Positions 25,839 to 35,877 are shown, numbered from the stretch's first letter. The stretch is DNA of 64,000 nucleotides from Candidatus Obscuribacter sp. (GCA_016712465.1 JADJQZ010000001.1:558001-622000), one strand, 5' to 3'. Translations and numbers: made by a program. Notes: a model not told the origin generated them from the letters alone.

Positions 25839-28268
25839 TTAAGCGGGATAGATGTTGCCGCGTCTTTCAGCAAGCTCGGTCAGGTACTGACAGGGCTCGA
25901 AGTTTTTGCGCCAGCTCTGACCGTTTGCCGCACTGCCGTGACCGATGTCGCTCATCAGGTCAAAGAAGGTCTTGCTGCCCCGTTGGTCGATATGACGCAA
26001 CGGTCCGCCCAGAGAGGCAGTGAAGCCGGTGCTGATCACGAAGGCCAGGTCGAGCAGGAAGGGCTCGTCCACGACACCGGCGGCAAGTACGCGCACAGCT
26101 TCGCTTTCGATGGCGCCCACCAGAATCTCCTGAATGGCTTCCGTGGACATGCTGTACTGACCCAGTGTAGGAGCCAGTTGACGCAGCACAGGGTTGAACA
26201 CCGCTTCCCGTTTGGCGCCGCCGGTCAATTTCTCTACACGAGATTTGACCAATCCGCGAGCCGGTTTGGCTACCTTCAGAACCTTTTCACCCTGCCATTT
26301 GTAGAAGCCCATACCGGTCTTGCGACCCAGTTCACCGGCTGCTACCAGGGCTGAGATCAGATCGTTTTCAGGCAGCGCCAGCCGTTCTCCGTGGGCAGCA
26401 CCCAGGGTTTTGGCTACGCTCAAGACCACGTCGAGACCGACGTAATCCATCAGTTCTACCGGACCCATGGGCATGCCGAAAGCTTTCATGGCTTTGTCGA
26501 TGGCCTCGGGAGAGACACCCATGGAAAGCAGGTGGGCGGTGACCAGAAGTTCCACGCCCAAAATGGCGTTGACGATGAAGCCCGGGTAGTCCTTGCAAGG
26601 CAGGGCGATTTTGCCCATGGCGCCCACAAGAGCAATGGAAGTGGCCACGGTTTCCTGGCTGGTGTGCTCGGTGCCCGGCAACTCCACACCCAGCATACGG
26701 CTGACCGGGTTGAAGAAGTGCATGCCGCTGAAGCGCTCTTTGTATTTGACGCCTTGCGCCAGGCTGTTCAAAGAGAGGGCGGAGGTGTTGGAGAAGATGA
26801 AGTAGGGTGCCTCTCTGCCGGCTTCTTCCATGGCCTGGTCGATGGCGGCATAGCATTTCAGCTTGAGGTCGATGCGCTCAGGAATGGCTTCGATGATGGC
26901 ATCGCAGCAAGCTAGCGCACTGTAGCTGGTGGCAGTGCTGATCTTGGCCAGGCAAGCCTGGGTGGCCGCTTGACCTTCTTCGCTCTTACCAAACTGTGCT
27001 TCGGCCAGGGTTTTGATATGACCCATGGCCGCTTTCAGGTAGTCGTCCGAGACGTCTACCAGCACCACCGCTTCGATTTCAGCGGAGGCTGCCGAAACAA
27101 AGGCGATTTCGCGGCCCATGATGCCGGAGCCGATGATGCCCAGGCATTTGACCGGGTAAGCTTCGGCGCCGCTGGCCAGTCTTTTGACGCGTTTGCGGTC
27201 CAGGAAGAGGTCCACCAGATTGTGGGACTCATTGCCCTGGGTCATATTGGCGAAGACTGCCGATTCGTACTCGAGTGCCTTATCCAGAGGCATGTCGAGC
27301 ATCTTCAAGGTGGCAGCCGCCGCCGTCGCCGGTGCCGAGTAACCGCGTGACAGGGCTTTCACCGTGCCTACAGCGGCGCTGACCGGATAGCCGCGCAGGG
27401 CTTTGCCGAGGCGGTCTTTGAAAGAGCCTGATTTGCCTTTCAGGTTGAGCAATTTGCCCACGGCTTTTTCCACTGGCGATGCGCTTTTGTGATTGCTCAC
27501 CGCTTTATTGCCTGCCGGGGGCTTGACCGCCGGTTGACGCAGGGCCAGGGCTTCGGCGCGGGCAAAGAGGGTTTCGCTTTTGGTCACTTCATCCACCAGA
27601 CCGAGGCGCCAGGCTTCCATGGCACCGACATCGGAGCCGGTGGTGACCATTTTCAGAGCTTCGCTGGTGTCGATGAGGCGAGGCAGCAGCACGGCACCGC
27701 CATAGCCGGGCATCAGACCCAGGCGCACTTCCGGCAGTGCCAGGGCTACGCGGGGATTGTCGGAGGTGATGCGATTGGTGCACCAGAGGGCAAGCTCCAT
27801 GCCGGCACCTTTGCAGGGACCGTCGATAGCCGCTACCACAGGCACATTCAAGGCATGGATTTTCTTGAAAATGCTTTTCGCCGTGCCCAGAAGTTCATAG
27901 ACGGAGGCGGCGGAACCTTCTTGCAGGGCGTCGATTTCACCGATATCGGCACCGGCGATGAAGTCTCCCGCTTTGGGTGAAGCAATGACCAGCCCTTTCA
28001 GGGTGGTGTCGGTGGCCAGCCAGTCGAGAATGGTGCCCAGTTCGTAGACCGCTGCAATTTTGAAGAGGGTGACTTTGCCGGGCACGTTCACCCAGAGAAA
28101 CTTGACGCCGGAGGCTTTGGTTTCGATGGTGAAGTAGGTGGTCTCAGGAGGATTGGCCGGGCTGACCGCGGCAGTGGTTGCTTTATTGACCATGCAGCCG
28201 CAGTCTTCTTGTCCTTGATGTCCTTCCTGTCCTTGAGCTTGATTCAGGGTTTCAGTACTAGTGTTCAT
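25839..28268 (-). CDS. FadB/FadJ-like enoyl-CoA hydratase / 3-hydroxyacyl-CoA dehydrogenase
   Basis: The 809 residues follow the two-enzyme beta-oxidation plan. The N-terminal crotonase domain has SPKAGDFIAGADIGEID and GMELALWCTN. The NAD-binding domain has GIIGSGIMGREIAFVS. Next come the dehydrogenase features FSNTSALSLNSLA, GMHFFNPVSRM, PGFIVNAILG and FGMPMGPVELMDYVGLDV. It converts 2-enoyl-CoA to 3-ketoacyl-CoA, the middle steps of each cycle. About 50 residues before the crotonase fold are an unusual polar N-terminus containing CGCM-type cysteines. The thiolase gene ends 55 bases upstream on the same strand. The ribosome binding site is weak. Confidence 0.95.
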   Translation of the reverse strand: MNTSTETLNQAQGQEGHQGQEDCGCMVNKATTAAVSPANPPETTYFTIETKASGVKFLWVNVPGKVTLFKIAAVYELGTILDWLATDTTLKGLVIASPKAGDFIAGADIGEIDALQEGSAASVYELLGTAKSIFKKIHALNVPVVAAIDGPCKGAGMELALWCTNRITSDNPRVALALPEVRLGLMPGYGGAVLLPRLIDTSEALKMVTTGSDVGAMEAWRLGLVDEVTKSETLFARAEALALRQPAVKPPAGNKAVSNHKSASPVEKAVGKLLNLKGKSGSFKDRLGKALRGYPVSAAVGTVKALSRGYSAPATAAAATLKMLDMPLDKALEYESAVFANMTQGNESHNLVDLFLDRKRVKRLASGAEAYPVKCLGIIGSGIMGREIAFVSAASAEIEAVVLVDVSDDYLKAAMGHIKTLAEAQFGKSEEGQAATQACLAKISTATSYSALACCDAIIEAIPERIDLKLKCYAAIDQAMEEAGREAPYFIFSNTSALSLNSLAQGVKYKERFSGMHFFNPVSRMLGVELPGTEHTSQETVATSIALVGAMGKIALPCKDYPGFIVNAILGVELLVTAHLLSMGVSPEAIDKAMKAFGMPMGPVELMDYVGLDVVLSVAKTLGAAHGERLALPENDLISALVAAGELGRKTGMGFYKWQGEKVLKVAKPARGLVKSRVEKLTGGAKREAVFNPVLRQLAPTLGQYSMSTEAIQEILVGAIESEAVRVLAAGVVDEPFLLDLAFVISTGFTASLGGPLRHIDQRGSKTFFDLMSDIGHGSAANGQSWRKNFEPCQYLTELAERRGNIYPA

Positions 28269-28323
28269 GAGTTTATCTCGCTTGTTGAGGTTGAAAAATC
28301 TGGTCGGGCTTGGGTGAAGGGTT

Positions 28324-29607
28324 TCAGCGGTAAGCCTTGATCAGAGTGGCTGCGCCCATGCCGCCGCCAACGCAGAGCGTGGCTACGACCAGTTCGTAGT
28401 CCTTTTCCTTGAGTTCCAGGGCGCCGGTGCCGATGATGCGGGCGCCTGTCATGCCCAGGGGATGGCTGAGAGAAACGCCGCCGCCGTTGTGGTTGACCTT
28501 CTCGATATCGATGCCCAGTCTCTTGATGCAAGCAAGAGCCTGAGCGGCGAAAGCTTCATTGATCTCCCAGTAGTTGATGTCGGCGACTGTCAGGTTATGT
28601 CTTGCCAGCAAGTCGTTGACGGCGCCGACAGGACCAAGACCCATGGAAACGGCGTGGCGAGCCGAAAAGGTAACGTCCACCAGCTCAGCCAGAGGCACGA
28701 TACCCAGTCTTGCCGCCATTTCTTCCGTGCAGAGCACCAGCGCACCGGCCCCGTCGCCCATACCGCTGGCGTTGCCGGCGGTGACCACGCGGCTTCTGGC
28801 TTGCTCAGGCAAGCCTGACAGGGCCGTCATGTCGGTTTTGCGAGGGAATTCGTCGGTGGCCACCACGCCCACGCCGGGAATGACCAGGGGTTCGATTTCC
28901 CGGGCCAGGCGACCGTTCTTGATGGCAGTGAGAGCCAGAGACTGTGAGCGGTTTGCGAAATAATCCGCTTGCTCTCTGGTGATGCCGCACAGGTCGGCTA
29001 CGATCTGGGCCGTTTTGATCATGTTCAATACGGAGGGATCTTTGGCTTGTTTGAGCGGTCCCAGACCACTGTCGGCCAGACCGAAGAACGGCAGTGGACC
29101 GTAGGTCTTGAAGAACTTGCGCAAGAATTTAGGCGCTTTGGTGGTCAACCAGCGGTTGATGCCTTTATAGCGGGCATGACCGGAGACAATCAGGGGCGGC
29201 AAAGACATGGACTCGACGCCCACAGCCAGACCCAGTTCCGCTTCGCCGTTTTTGATGGCGGCAAAGACGGCATGGGCGGCGTTCATGCCCGATGCGCATT
29301 GCTGTTGAATGGTGTAAGCGCTGATGCTGTCCGGCAGACCGGCTTTCTGCATGGCGATACGAGCCGTATTGGGCTCGAAATAGCTTTGCACGGCGTGGCC
29401 GGCTACCACCAGGTCAATCAATCCGGCTTCTTTGATGCCGGCGCGTTTGACGGCGCTTCTCAGGGCATGGGCTGCCAGATCCGATGCTTCCAAGCGGGAA
29501 AGTTTGCCGCCGACTTTACCGATGGGGGTGCGCACATAGGCGCCGATTAGGACTTTGCGTGCGGAGCCGGTATTTCCGGCATTTGATGAAGTGTCTGAAG
29601 TATTCAT
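28324..29607 (-). CDS. Acetyl-CoA acyltransferase (thiolase)
   Basis: The protein is 427 residues with the thiolase hallmarks: nucleophile Cys104 in QQQCASGMNAAH, EINEAFAAQALA, HNGGGVSLSHPLGMTGAR with the active-site His, and the second cysteine in CVGGGMGAATL. Many thiolases have ALGHP where this one has SLSHP. It cleaves 3-ketoacyl-CoA to acetyl-CoA plus a shortened acyl-CoA; in reverse it could feed acetoacetyl-CoA to polyester synthesis. GAGG six bases before the ATG supports the start. It lies between the acyl-CoA dehydrogenase and FadB-like genes, so FadA/FadI function is likely. Confidence 0.93.
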   Translation of the reverse strand: MNTSDTSSNAGNTGSARKVLIGAYVRTPIGKVGGKLSRLEASDLAAHALRSAVKRAGIKEAGLIDLVVAGHAVQSYFEPNTARIAMQKAGLPDSISAYTIQQQCASGMNAAHAVFAAIKNGEAELGLAVGVESMSLPPLIVSGHARYKGINRWLTTKAPKFLRKFFKTYGPLPFFGLADSGLGPLKQAKDPSVLNMIKTAQIVADLCGITREQADYFANRSQSLALTAIKNGRLAREIEPLVIPGVGVVATDEFPRKTDMTALSGLPEQARSRVVTAGNASGMGDGAGALVLCTEEMAARLGIVPLAELVDVTFSARHAVSMGLGPVGAVNDLLARHNLTVADINYWEINEAFAAQALACIKRLGIDIEKVNHNGGGVSLSHPLGMTGARIIGTGALELKEKDYELVVATLCVGGGMGAATLIKAYR

Positions 29608-29638
29608 TTGGAACCTCGTCAGGTTTTGTCGGTTAGAA

Positions 29639-29689
29639 AAGAGAGCTCTTTCGCTTCCCGGGATATCCCAGGAGAGATTGAGCTCTCTT
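29639..29689 (-). repeat. Cruciform-type hairpin between acyl-CoA dehydrogenase and thiolase genes
   Basis: AAGAGAGCTC (29639-29648) pairs perfectly with GAGCTCTCTT (29680-29689). The loop contains a second palindrome, GGGATATCCC (29660-29669). It lies in the 213-base spacer of the operon, close to the thiolase ribosome binding site. No U tract follows. Confidence 0.65.
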
Positions 29690-29820
29690 CGGTTGCTGCG
29701 GACTGCGGCAGGCGCATGGCTATGCCATTGCCGGCCCCTCAGTCTGCAGGTGAGGTGTGTGTGCTATCTGCAATTGGCGTCGACCGCGGGCCGGCGCCGA
29801 GAGCGAGAGCGGCAGCGGGC

Positions 29821-31866
29821 TTATTTCTTGCCGGTCTTGGCGGTTGCCGCCGGCACACTGTAAGGTTGCAGGATGGCACCCGTCGGTACGCCTTGCACCG
29901 GCATGAAAGTACCGGTGAGGACATGCTCGGAAACTTCCTTGACGGACTTTCTGTAGGCGACGCTGGTGCGCTTTTCACCGCCCAGTTTCACCCGCATTTC
30001 CAGGCAGGTCAGGTTGAGCGCGGCAACAGCAGCGGCGTCGCCTCTTTTGGCAGCGGCCTGGGCGGCTTTGATGGAGACCAGCATGGTTGTAATCTGAGTA
30101 AGGGGCTCGTAGATTTCTTCCAGCATGATCAAGTCTTCGTCCACAAGCCGCTCTTGATACTTGAGCACTTGCAGGATGAAGTTTTTGCGCCAGACCCGCC
30201 AGGCTTTGTTGGCGAAGTTCATGTGCCCTGTAAAGCTCTTCGGCAGGTCTTTCAGCACGCTTGCGGTGCCGACATCGGGCTTGCTCTTCTTAGACAGCAT
30301 GCGCAGGAAGCCCATTAGCTTGAATACGTCTCTGGTGAGCTTGCCGCGGTTTTTGAAGAGCCCGCCTTTGACCGACCACAGGTGACCAAGGGTGCCCATG
30401 ATTTGCTTGAAGCCGCCGAATCTGAGCGCCTGGGTGTTGACGCCGCTGGCCTTCATGTTGTCCATGAGGGGCTGCAAATACTCTTGCCCGAAGGGTTTGA
30501 CCATGGCTTTGATGGCGGCCTTACCCAGCATCGGGTTAGGACCCTCATAGACGCTGGAGACCATGTCGTCGGCAAGGTTGTCGCCGATGGTGTGATTGTG
30601 CAAGACGAAGCGACCGCCGTGCATGAACATGCCCAGTTCGGTGGCGGTCTGTCTCAGCCAGTCGGTGACCCGGGTTTTGACGATCATGGAAGATACGTCG
30701 CCCTGGTAACCTTCGTCGATGAGGCTGGCCGACCAGTCAACCAGGGCTTCCGCGCTGGTGATGTAGGCGGCTTGCAAGGCCATCAAGTAGCGGATGTACT
30801 GCCTTTCTTTCAGCTTTTCGCCGAAGGTTTCGCGGGTATAGACCCAGGGCAGTCCGCTGGCCAGAATGCGGCGCATACGGGCAATAGCAGTGGCAGCCAC
30901 AGCGAAACGACCATCGTCGAGGTCGTGGAAGATGATAGACAGTCCGTCGCCGGGCAGGAGATTCTTCTTGGGCACGCGCAGACCGTTGAAGCGCAAGCCT
31001 TTGTTGTGAATCTGTCTGAGGGCGTGGATGCCGTAGTGCACGATGTTGAACTCGTCGCTGTCCTGCATGGGCAGAGGCACCAGCAAGACTCGGAGCTTGT
31101 CTTCGTAGCGAATTAAGAGAGCGATCAGATGACCGTACCAGGCGTTGGAGATGAACAGCTTCTCGCCGTAGACGAGAATATCATCACCGTCGTCTACACC
31201 GTGGGTGAGAATCGAAGTGATGTTGCAGCCTGCGCTTGGTTCGGTGCCGCCGAAGCCGGAGCGCACATGCCCTGCGGCCATTGCGGTGAGGAACTCTTGT
31301 TTCTGTTCCCTGGTGCCTTTCCAGATCAGTGGTCCGGCGGCGCCAATAAGGCGTTCGATAGACAAGAGACCGCCTACTACTTCGGCGCCTTTGGAGCCCA
31401 TCTCAATCATGGCTTTGCCGCAGAAGTATTTGGAAGCGCCGGAACCACCCCATTCTTCAGGAATGGGCAGACCCCAGTAGCCGGCTTTTGCCAGGTCGTC
31501 GATGAGAGCGGCGCTGACTTTGCCGTCTTCGCCCAGGATAGTGCCGGCCGCTACGTGATTCTGTATGGCTTCCAGGCTCAATTTGAGAGTTTCAGCCGCT
31601 TTGCCGCTGGTGAGTTGGTCTGAAGCGGCCAGGCAGCCGAAGTGGTCGAGGCTAAGCTGCTTTTGCAAAAGGGCTTGCTGCAAAACGCCTGGTTTGCCGC
31701 GTCCTTGATCGACGGCGGTTTGTGCGGCGTCGACGGTAGTAACGCTGCTAATTTCTTCCTCGTTTTTACCAGCCTTGATGAGAGCGTCCTTAATTAGATC
31801 GACTCCATCAGCCGGTGGACTGGTGGTATTAGAACTATTTTCTTTTGACTCAGTTGCGTGGTTCAT
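29821..31866 (-). CDS. Acyl-CoA dehydrogenase
   Basis: The protein is 681 residues from ATG 31866, which has AGGA eight bases upstream; the frame continues further up but with Pro-rich, non-conserved sequence. Acyl-CoA dehydrogenase features run from about residue 110: PIPEEWGGSG, SGFGGTEPSAGC, a flavin-binding SDEFNIVHYGIHALRQ region and VYEGPNP, whose Glu441 is the expected catalytic base. The first 100 residues are polar and the last 180 form an extra helical domain, as in long-chain (VLCAD-like) members. It performs the first, FAD-linked step of beta-oxidation. It is the first gene of the operon that continues with thiolase and FadB-like genes. Confidence 0.93.
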   Translation of the reverse strand: MNHATESKENSSNTTSPPADGVDLIKDALIKAGKNEEEISSVTTVDAAQTAVDQGRGKPGVLQQALLQKQLSLDHFGCLAASDQLTSGKAAETLKLSLEAIQNHVAAGTILGEDGKVSAALIDDLAKAGYWGLPIPEEWGGSGASKYFCGKAMIEMGSKGAEVVGGLLSIERLIGAAGPLIWKGTREQKQEFLTAMAAGHVRSGFGGTEPSAGCNITSILTHGVDDGDDILVYGEKLFISNAWYGHLIALLIRYEDKLRVLLVPLPMQDSDEFNIVHYGIHALRQIHNKGLRFNGLRVPKKNLLPGDGLSIIFHDLDDGRFAVAATAIARMRRILASGLPWVYTRETFGEKLKERQYIRYLMALQAAYITSAEALVDWSASLIDEGYQGDVSSMIVKTRVTDWLRQTATELGMFMHGGRFVLHNHTIGDNLADDMVSSVYEGPNPMLGKAAIKAMVKPFGQEYLQPLMDNMKASGVNTQALRFGGFKQIMGTLGHLWSVKGGLFKNRGKLTRDVFKLMGFLRMLSKKSKPDVGTASVLKDLPKSFTGHMNFANKAWRVWRKNFILQVLKYQERLVDEDLIMLEEIYEPLTQITTMLVSIKAAQAAAKRGDAAAVAALNLTCLEMRVKLGGEKRTSVAYRKSVKEVSEHVLTGTFMPVQGVPTGAILQPYSVPAATAKTGKK

Positions 31867-32607
31867 AGAAATTCCTGTCAGGTTGATTGGTTTGAGAGAG
31901 CACAGCCGGAGCCGTGCCGGTAAATGCACCGCTGGTGGAGCGGTGGCAGGTGGCATCGCTAGTGGAGCCGAGTTCGGCCGTTCAGGCGGAGCCCCGAGGG
32001 GAACGACTGTTTGGGCCGGTTGGATATTCGTTTCTTGAGGCGGTGGTGGCAGAACCGGGGAACTTCCATCTCTGAGGGAAAAGTGAGCTTCTTTCACCCG
32101 AGTGCTAATCGTCTAGCGGGCAGGGTTTGGGCTCATGTGTTGGGTGATGGAAGAAACTAAAGAGTTTGACTTGCTCAAGAAAGGAAAGGAAAAAGGGACA
32201 ACCTTTCCTAGCAGATCGAGGCCCATGAATTCACTATCTAGAACAGTCAAAATGCTACAGCGCGGTGTTTTCGTGCTACTTCCCTTGATACGGAATTGAC
32301 CGGGCTGAAACTGTCACGCCGGAAAGATGGCAACCGTCTGCGGTAGCCAAGGGGTTGAAATGCGGGAGCTTTTGAGGGACTCTCACGGCTCTGGTTGCGG
32401 CTCCCTTCATAGCTGCCAACCTGGGGTTGTTGTTCTAGATTCTTGGTTGTTTTTAAAGTCGGGTTGGGGCGGCGATGTTTCACTCCGCTGGTCTTTTACT
32501 CGCTCACTGAGGGTGGTGCGCTTTGCTCAGGCAAGATCGTCGCTGCCGCCCTTACCGCTTTCCGGTAGGAATTAAGCGGCTCACATTTCCGCTTGCGCCC
32601 CGGGCGA
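31867..32607. other. 741-base intergenic region upstream of the fad operon
   Basis: No credible gene was seen. It must hold the promoter of the acyl-CoA dehydrogenase operon and the 3' end of the VWA gene. An inverted repeat (32182-32209) lies about 320 bases before the dehydrogenase start. A weaker stem (GCCGC/GCGGC with inner TACCG/CGGTA) lies near 32545-32580, close to the VWA stop. Confidence 0.5.
32182..32209. repeat. Inverted repeat, possible operator or leader hairpin
   Basis: AGGAAAGG (32182-32189) pairs perfectly with CCTTTCCT (32202-32209) across 12 bases. Its place in the leader or promoter region of the fad operon makes it a candidate regulator site. No consensus for a known fatty-acid regulator was recognised. 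Confidence 0.4.
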
Positions 32608-33813
32608 TCAATGACTACCTTCTCTCGCTGCCTGATTTTGCAACTTTTTGAGCAGGCGTGCCAGTTCGTTATCGCTGTAGCGGGCTTGATTGGCACGGGG
32701 GCGCCGGAAGGCTTCCATGAGAGCGGCGGCAATGCCCAGTTGTTTGAGGTCTTCGAAGCTAATGGAGTCAACCACGTCGAACCTGGCTCCCTGACTGACC
32801 AGGGCATCGTCGAAATAGTTTAGAACGCCTTCCCCGATTGTGTTTTCTCCTATGCCCAGGAAGGTAATCTGCAGGTCGGTCTGACGTTTCTGTCTGGCTG
32901 TGGCGGCCCTTATCAGGGCTGCCACCTGCTCATAGGCGTCCGGTTCGCCGTCGGTGATGACAGCCACCAACAGCGGCTTGGGTGGATTACTGCCGGCCTG
33001 GCGTTCCAGGCAGTATGCCAGGGGCGAATAGAGATCGGTGCCGCCTTCCGGGGTCAGACCGTTGAAGACCTGATAAAGAGAAGCCGGCGTCACATTCTCG
33101 GTCACTTTGAACTGGCGGTTGAAGGTCAGAACCGTGAGGCTCTTGCCCGCGAACTGTTTGGCTTCGAAAGCAAAATCTCGCACAATGGTTTGCATCCATT
33201 GCCATTTGGTCTGGCGGCCGCCTTCAATCTCGTCTTCCATGGAGCCGGAGCGGTCTATCAGTACGCAGATATCGTAGTCTTTCAAATAAGACCAGTCGGC
33301 AATCTGGGTCTTGAGTGTGCGAGTGCTTCTAGCGGCAGGAGGGCGGAGCGGCGTGTTGGTATTGGTATTGTTGGTCTGGGCAGGCGGGGCGGTGGCGATA
33401 TTGGCCCCGTAAATTTTGCCGTTGCGCCTGAACACAACTTGCAGAGTGCCTGCATTGAGGGTCATTTTTTCGATCAAGTCTTCCTCGGCCATACCGGCAT
33501 AATATGCCGGAGATCCCATTCTTACTTTTACTACACGGCTGGGCAAGGTGAGGCTTTCGATTTTTAGTCCCGCACCGTGCATGGTGCTACTCAATTCGTC
33601 CACCCGACCGTAGAGCTTAAGCGATTTGACGGCCGAAGCGTCTTTCTTTTCGGCTGGGGCGCGGCTCGTCCTGACCGGCTCAGCCAGGACGGTCTGCTCA
33701 GTGCCTGGACATAGTTGCATGAGAGATTGCAGCAGGAGCGGTAGTAGTGGCAGAGGCGCCAGGCGCGCCCGTTTCTCGCCAAGCCTCTGGCCGGGTCGGG
33801 CGGGGACAGCCAT
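32608..33813 (-). CDS. VWA-domain protein with PDZ-like segment
   Basis: A short hydrophobic N-terminal stretch (PLLPLLLQSLMQL) suggests a signal peptide or anchor. Residues about 82-142 look PDZ-like (GAGLKIESLTLPSRVVKV, GSPAYYAGMAEEDLI). The von Willebrand A domain follows with a complete MIDAS: D187-x-S-x-S, Thr in GGTDLYSPL and Asp in ITDGEPD. It probably binds a metal-dependent protein ligand outside the cytoplasm. The ATG overlaps the stop of the upstream TPR gene (ATGA), so the two are translationally coupled and may act together. Confidence 0.85.
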   Translation of the reverse strand: MAVPARPGQRLGEKRARLAPLPLLPLLLQSLMQLCPGTEQTVLAEPVRTSRAPAEKKDASAVKSLKLYGRVDELSSTMHGAGLKIESLTLPSRVVKVRMGSPAYYAGMAEEDLIEKMTLNAGTLQVVFRRNGKIYGANIATAPPAQTNNTNTNTPLRPPAARSTRTLKTQIADWSYLKDYDICVLIDRSGSMEDEIEGGRQTKWQWMQTIVRDFAFEAKQFAGKSLTVLTFNRQFKVTENVTPASLYQVFNGLTPEGGTDLYSPLAYCLERQAGSNPPKPLLVAVITDGEPDAYEQVAALIRAATARQKRQTDLQITFLGIGENTIGEGVLNYFDDALVSQGARFDVVDSISFEDLKQLGIAAALMEAFRRPRANQARYSDNELARLLKKLQNQAAREGSH

Positions 33814-34787
33814 CAGGGCGCCTTCTTCCGGCTTGTGGTGGGGTTCTGTTTCTTGCTGGCCCTGGTGGGGGTTTTCGGCTTTTGCTTTTGCCCTTGTTCG
33901 AGGCTGGCCGGTGTAGCAGTCAGTGCTCCCGTCACCGGTATGGTGTCTATTTCCTCGTCTTTGCCGTAGTTGACGTAGTTTCTGAGGGTTCCGCCCTGCT
34001 CCGGCAGTATTTGAGCCTGGGCGGCAGCGGCGGTGCCGCCGTACTGATCGATAGCCTCTACCCGGCGCTTGTAGGATTCGTTTACCCGCTCTATGTCATC
34101 GTTTAGCTTTTGATTGAGTTTGTAGATCTTTTCCGACAGTTCGATTTGCAACTCCAAGAAGTGTCTGTAGTTTGGGTCGTCCGTGATGGCCAACTGTTCC
34201 CTGGGGCTGATGCCCTTATCCCAATTGCGCAGGGAGGGCGGCAGGTAGGGAGCGGCTTTGGCATCGGTTTCCTTTTTCAAAGCGGCCACCGCCTGCCGGT
34301 GTTTTTCCTTCAAATCTTCTACTTCCTGGGAGCCCCGGGTCAGTAGTTCCGTCTTCAATTGCAAGGCCGTTTTGCTGGTGTTGCCGGCGCCCGCACCGCC
34401 GGCTGTCTGTTTGCCGACGGCAGTGGGCGGGCGGTCCGACAAGACCTGATCGATGCTCTTCATGGCCTCTCTGGCATAGCCTGCTACCTGGCTGTCTTTG
34501 CCGAAGTTGACGCAGTAGGCGTATTCGGACATGGCTTCATGGGCGAGACCCAGTTTTGTGTAAATATTGCCCAGATAGTACCTGGCCGTCAAATTGTTGC
34601 GGTTCTTGCCTATTAGTTCTTTAGCCATGCCCGCTGCTGCTTTCAGGTTGCCGTCCTGGTAGGCCTTCTCGAGGGTTTGCATGTTTGCTTCCTGCCCGGC
34701 GGCCGGTTCCCACAAGGCACAAGCAAGGCAGACCAGACAACTGAGGGCCGGCTTGAGGATGGAAAGGCTGGTCGACTTTGTCGGCAT
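33813..34787 (-). CDS. Exported TPR protein coupled to the VWA gene
   Basis: ATG 34787 gives a signal peptide (LSCLVCLACALWEPAAG). Two TPR-like units follow (LEKAYQDGNLKAAAGMAKEL, ARYYLGNIYTKLGLAHEAM), then a charged helical middle with DLKEKHRQAVAALKKETDAK, a PEQGGTLRNYVNYG phrase and a Lys/Pro-rich tail. The plan resembles the protein at 5705-4764. The upstream TTG at 34814 is a less likely start. Its stop overlaps the VWA start, so the products are probably made in step. Confidence 0.75.
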   Translation of the reverse strand: MPTKSTSLSILKPALSCLVCLACALWEPAAGQEANMQTLEKAYQDGNLKAAAGMAKELIGKNRNNLTARYYLGNIYTKLGLAHEAMSEYAYCVNFGKDSQVAGYAREAMKSIDQVLSDRPPTAVGKQTAGGAGAGNTSKTALQLKTELLTRGSQEVEDLKEKHRQAVAALKKETDAKAAPYLPPSLRNWDKGISPREQLAITDDPNYRHFLELQIELSEKIYKLNQKLNDDIERVNESYKRRVEAIDQYGGTAAAAQAQILPEQGGTLRNYVNYGKDEEIDTIPVTGALTATPASLEQGQKQKPKTPTRASKKQNPTTSRKKAP

Positions 34788-34962
34788 TATTCTGTCGGCA
34801 TCTACTTCAGGCAAAAACTGGGGGGTGTCACGGGTTATGCGTCACTTAAAACGACTAGAAGCATTATAAACTTTGGTGCCGGTCAATTGTCGGTAGTTCG
34901 GGGCGAACCGCCGCCCTGGTGTTACCATAGAAGTTTAGATCGCCGTTAGTATCAGGATTCCC

Positions 34963-35877
34963 GTGTCAGTCACGTTTGCCGTAGATTGTGGTAGTTTGCC
35001 GCCGCCCGAGCAGTTTCTTCTGGACCTGGCGGAGCGTCTGCAATGGTCGCCTATTTGCTGCTCCGGCTTCTTTGATGAAGGTCAGATCTTGAGCAACCGG
35101 GCTCGCAGTTGGCAGCAGCATTTTAAGTATTTGCTTTACCGTCCCTTCGTTTCGGAGCGGGGGGTGGAAGTGAAGCTTGATCTGGAGCGCTGCTATGTCA
35201 GCCTGCCGCCTCTGGCAGGGCGGGCTGATTTTGAAATGGCGGTGGAGCTTTTGCGGGAGTTTCTGCAGTATGCCGGTGGTTGTATTAAGGCCAGCGATGG
35301 GCGCAGTGCTGCTAGTGCGGCCGAATTGAAAGCGGTATTCGATGATCAGTGGTACGGCGAGTACCTGCAAAATTCCCTGGCTGAGCTCTATTACATGGTG
35401 GAAAAGTCACCACAGATAGTACTGGAATTGGCCGGACCGGTGCGCCCCTTTCTCTTTGGTTCGCGTCTCTCCACCAGTTTGAAGGCGAGCGGCGGATCAG
35501 TCTTCGAACAACTGGATAAGCTCTGGGCGCTCATGCTCAGGACCCAGTATTACCTGCTCTATCCGGAGCATCAAGGTTATTGCGAGAGCACTATCTATAA
35601 TTTACGGGTAGCCGGGGCGGAAGGCTGTGCTGCTGCTTATTTCCCTTCCTGCCAGGGGGTGCTTGTGCCGCGGGTAGACTTCCTGGCTTTCGATGGCTTG
35701 AGGGGCGGTAGCCTGCACCTGTTACCGGGGCGGTGCTTCCACTCGCGCTTGCCTGAGGTGCTCAACCCTTCTGAAATCGAGTTTCTGGACGAATGGCATT
35801 TCGCCCTGGCCCCCCTCAAGGACAGTCGCTACAGCGAGCTGGTGCTAAGCCTTTCGGCTGATTGTTTGAATCATTGA
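34963..35877 (+). CDS. Uncharacterised 304-residue protein
   Basis: No signal peptide or membrane helix is visible. The sequence is globular, with mixed helix and strand (EQFLLDLAERLQWSP, DFEMAVELLREFLQYAGG, LDEWHFALAPLKDSRY) and several cysteines. It starts with GTG. It is divergent from the TPR-VWA pair. I do not recognise a family; it is probably a cytoplasmic protein. The coding signal looks real because the full frame has even, protein-like composition. Confidence 0.65.
   Translation: MSVTFAVDCGSLPPPEQFLLDLAERLQWSPICCSGFFDEGQILSNRARSWQQHFKYLLYRPFVSERGVEVKLDLERCYVSLPPLAGRADFEMAVELLREFLQYAGGCIKASDGRSAASAAELKAVFDDQWYGEYLQNSLAELYYMVEKSPQIVLELAGPVRPFLFGSRLSTSLKASGGSVFEQLDKLWALMLRTQYYLLYPEHQGYCESTIYNLRVAGAEGCAAAYFPSCQGVLVPRVDFLAFDGLRGGSLHLLPGRCFHSRLPEVLNPSEIEFLDEWHFALAPLKDSRYSELVLSLSADCLNH

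Noticed and set aside
32247..32483. 78-codon minus-strand frame upstream of the fad operon
   Set aside because: Arg/Ser/Pro-rich with no start signal or family resemblance.
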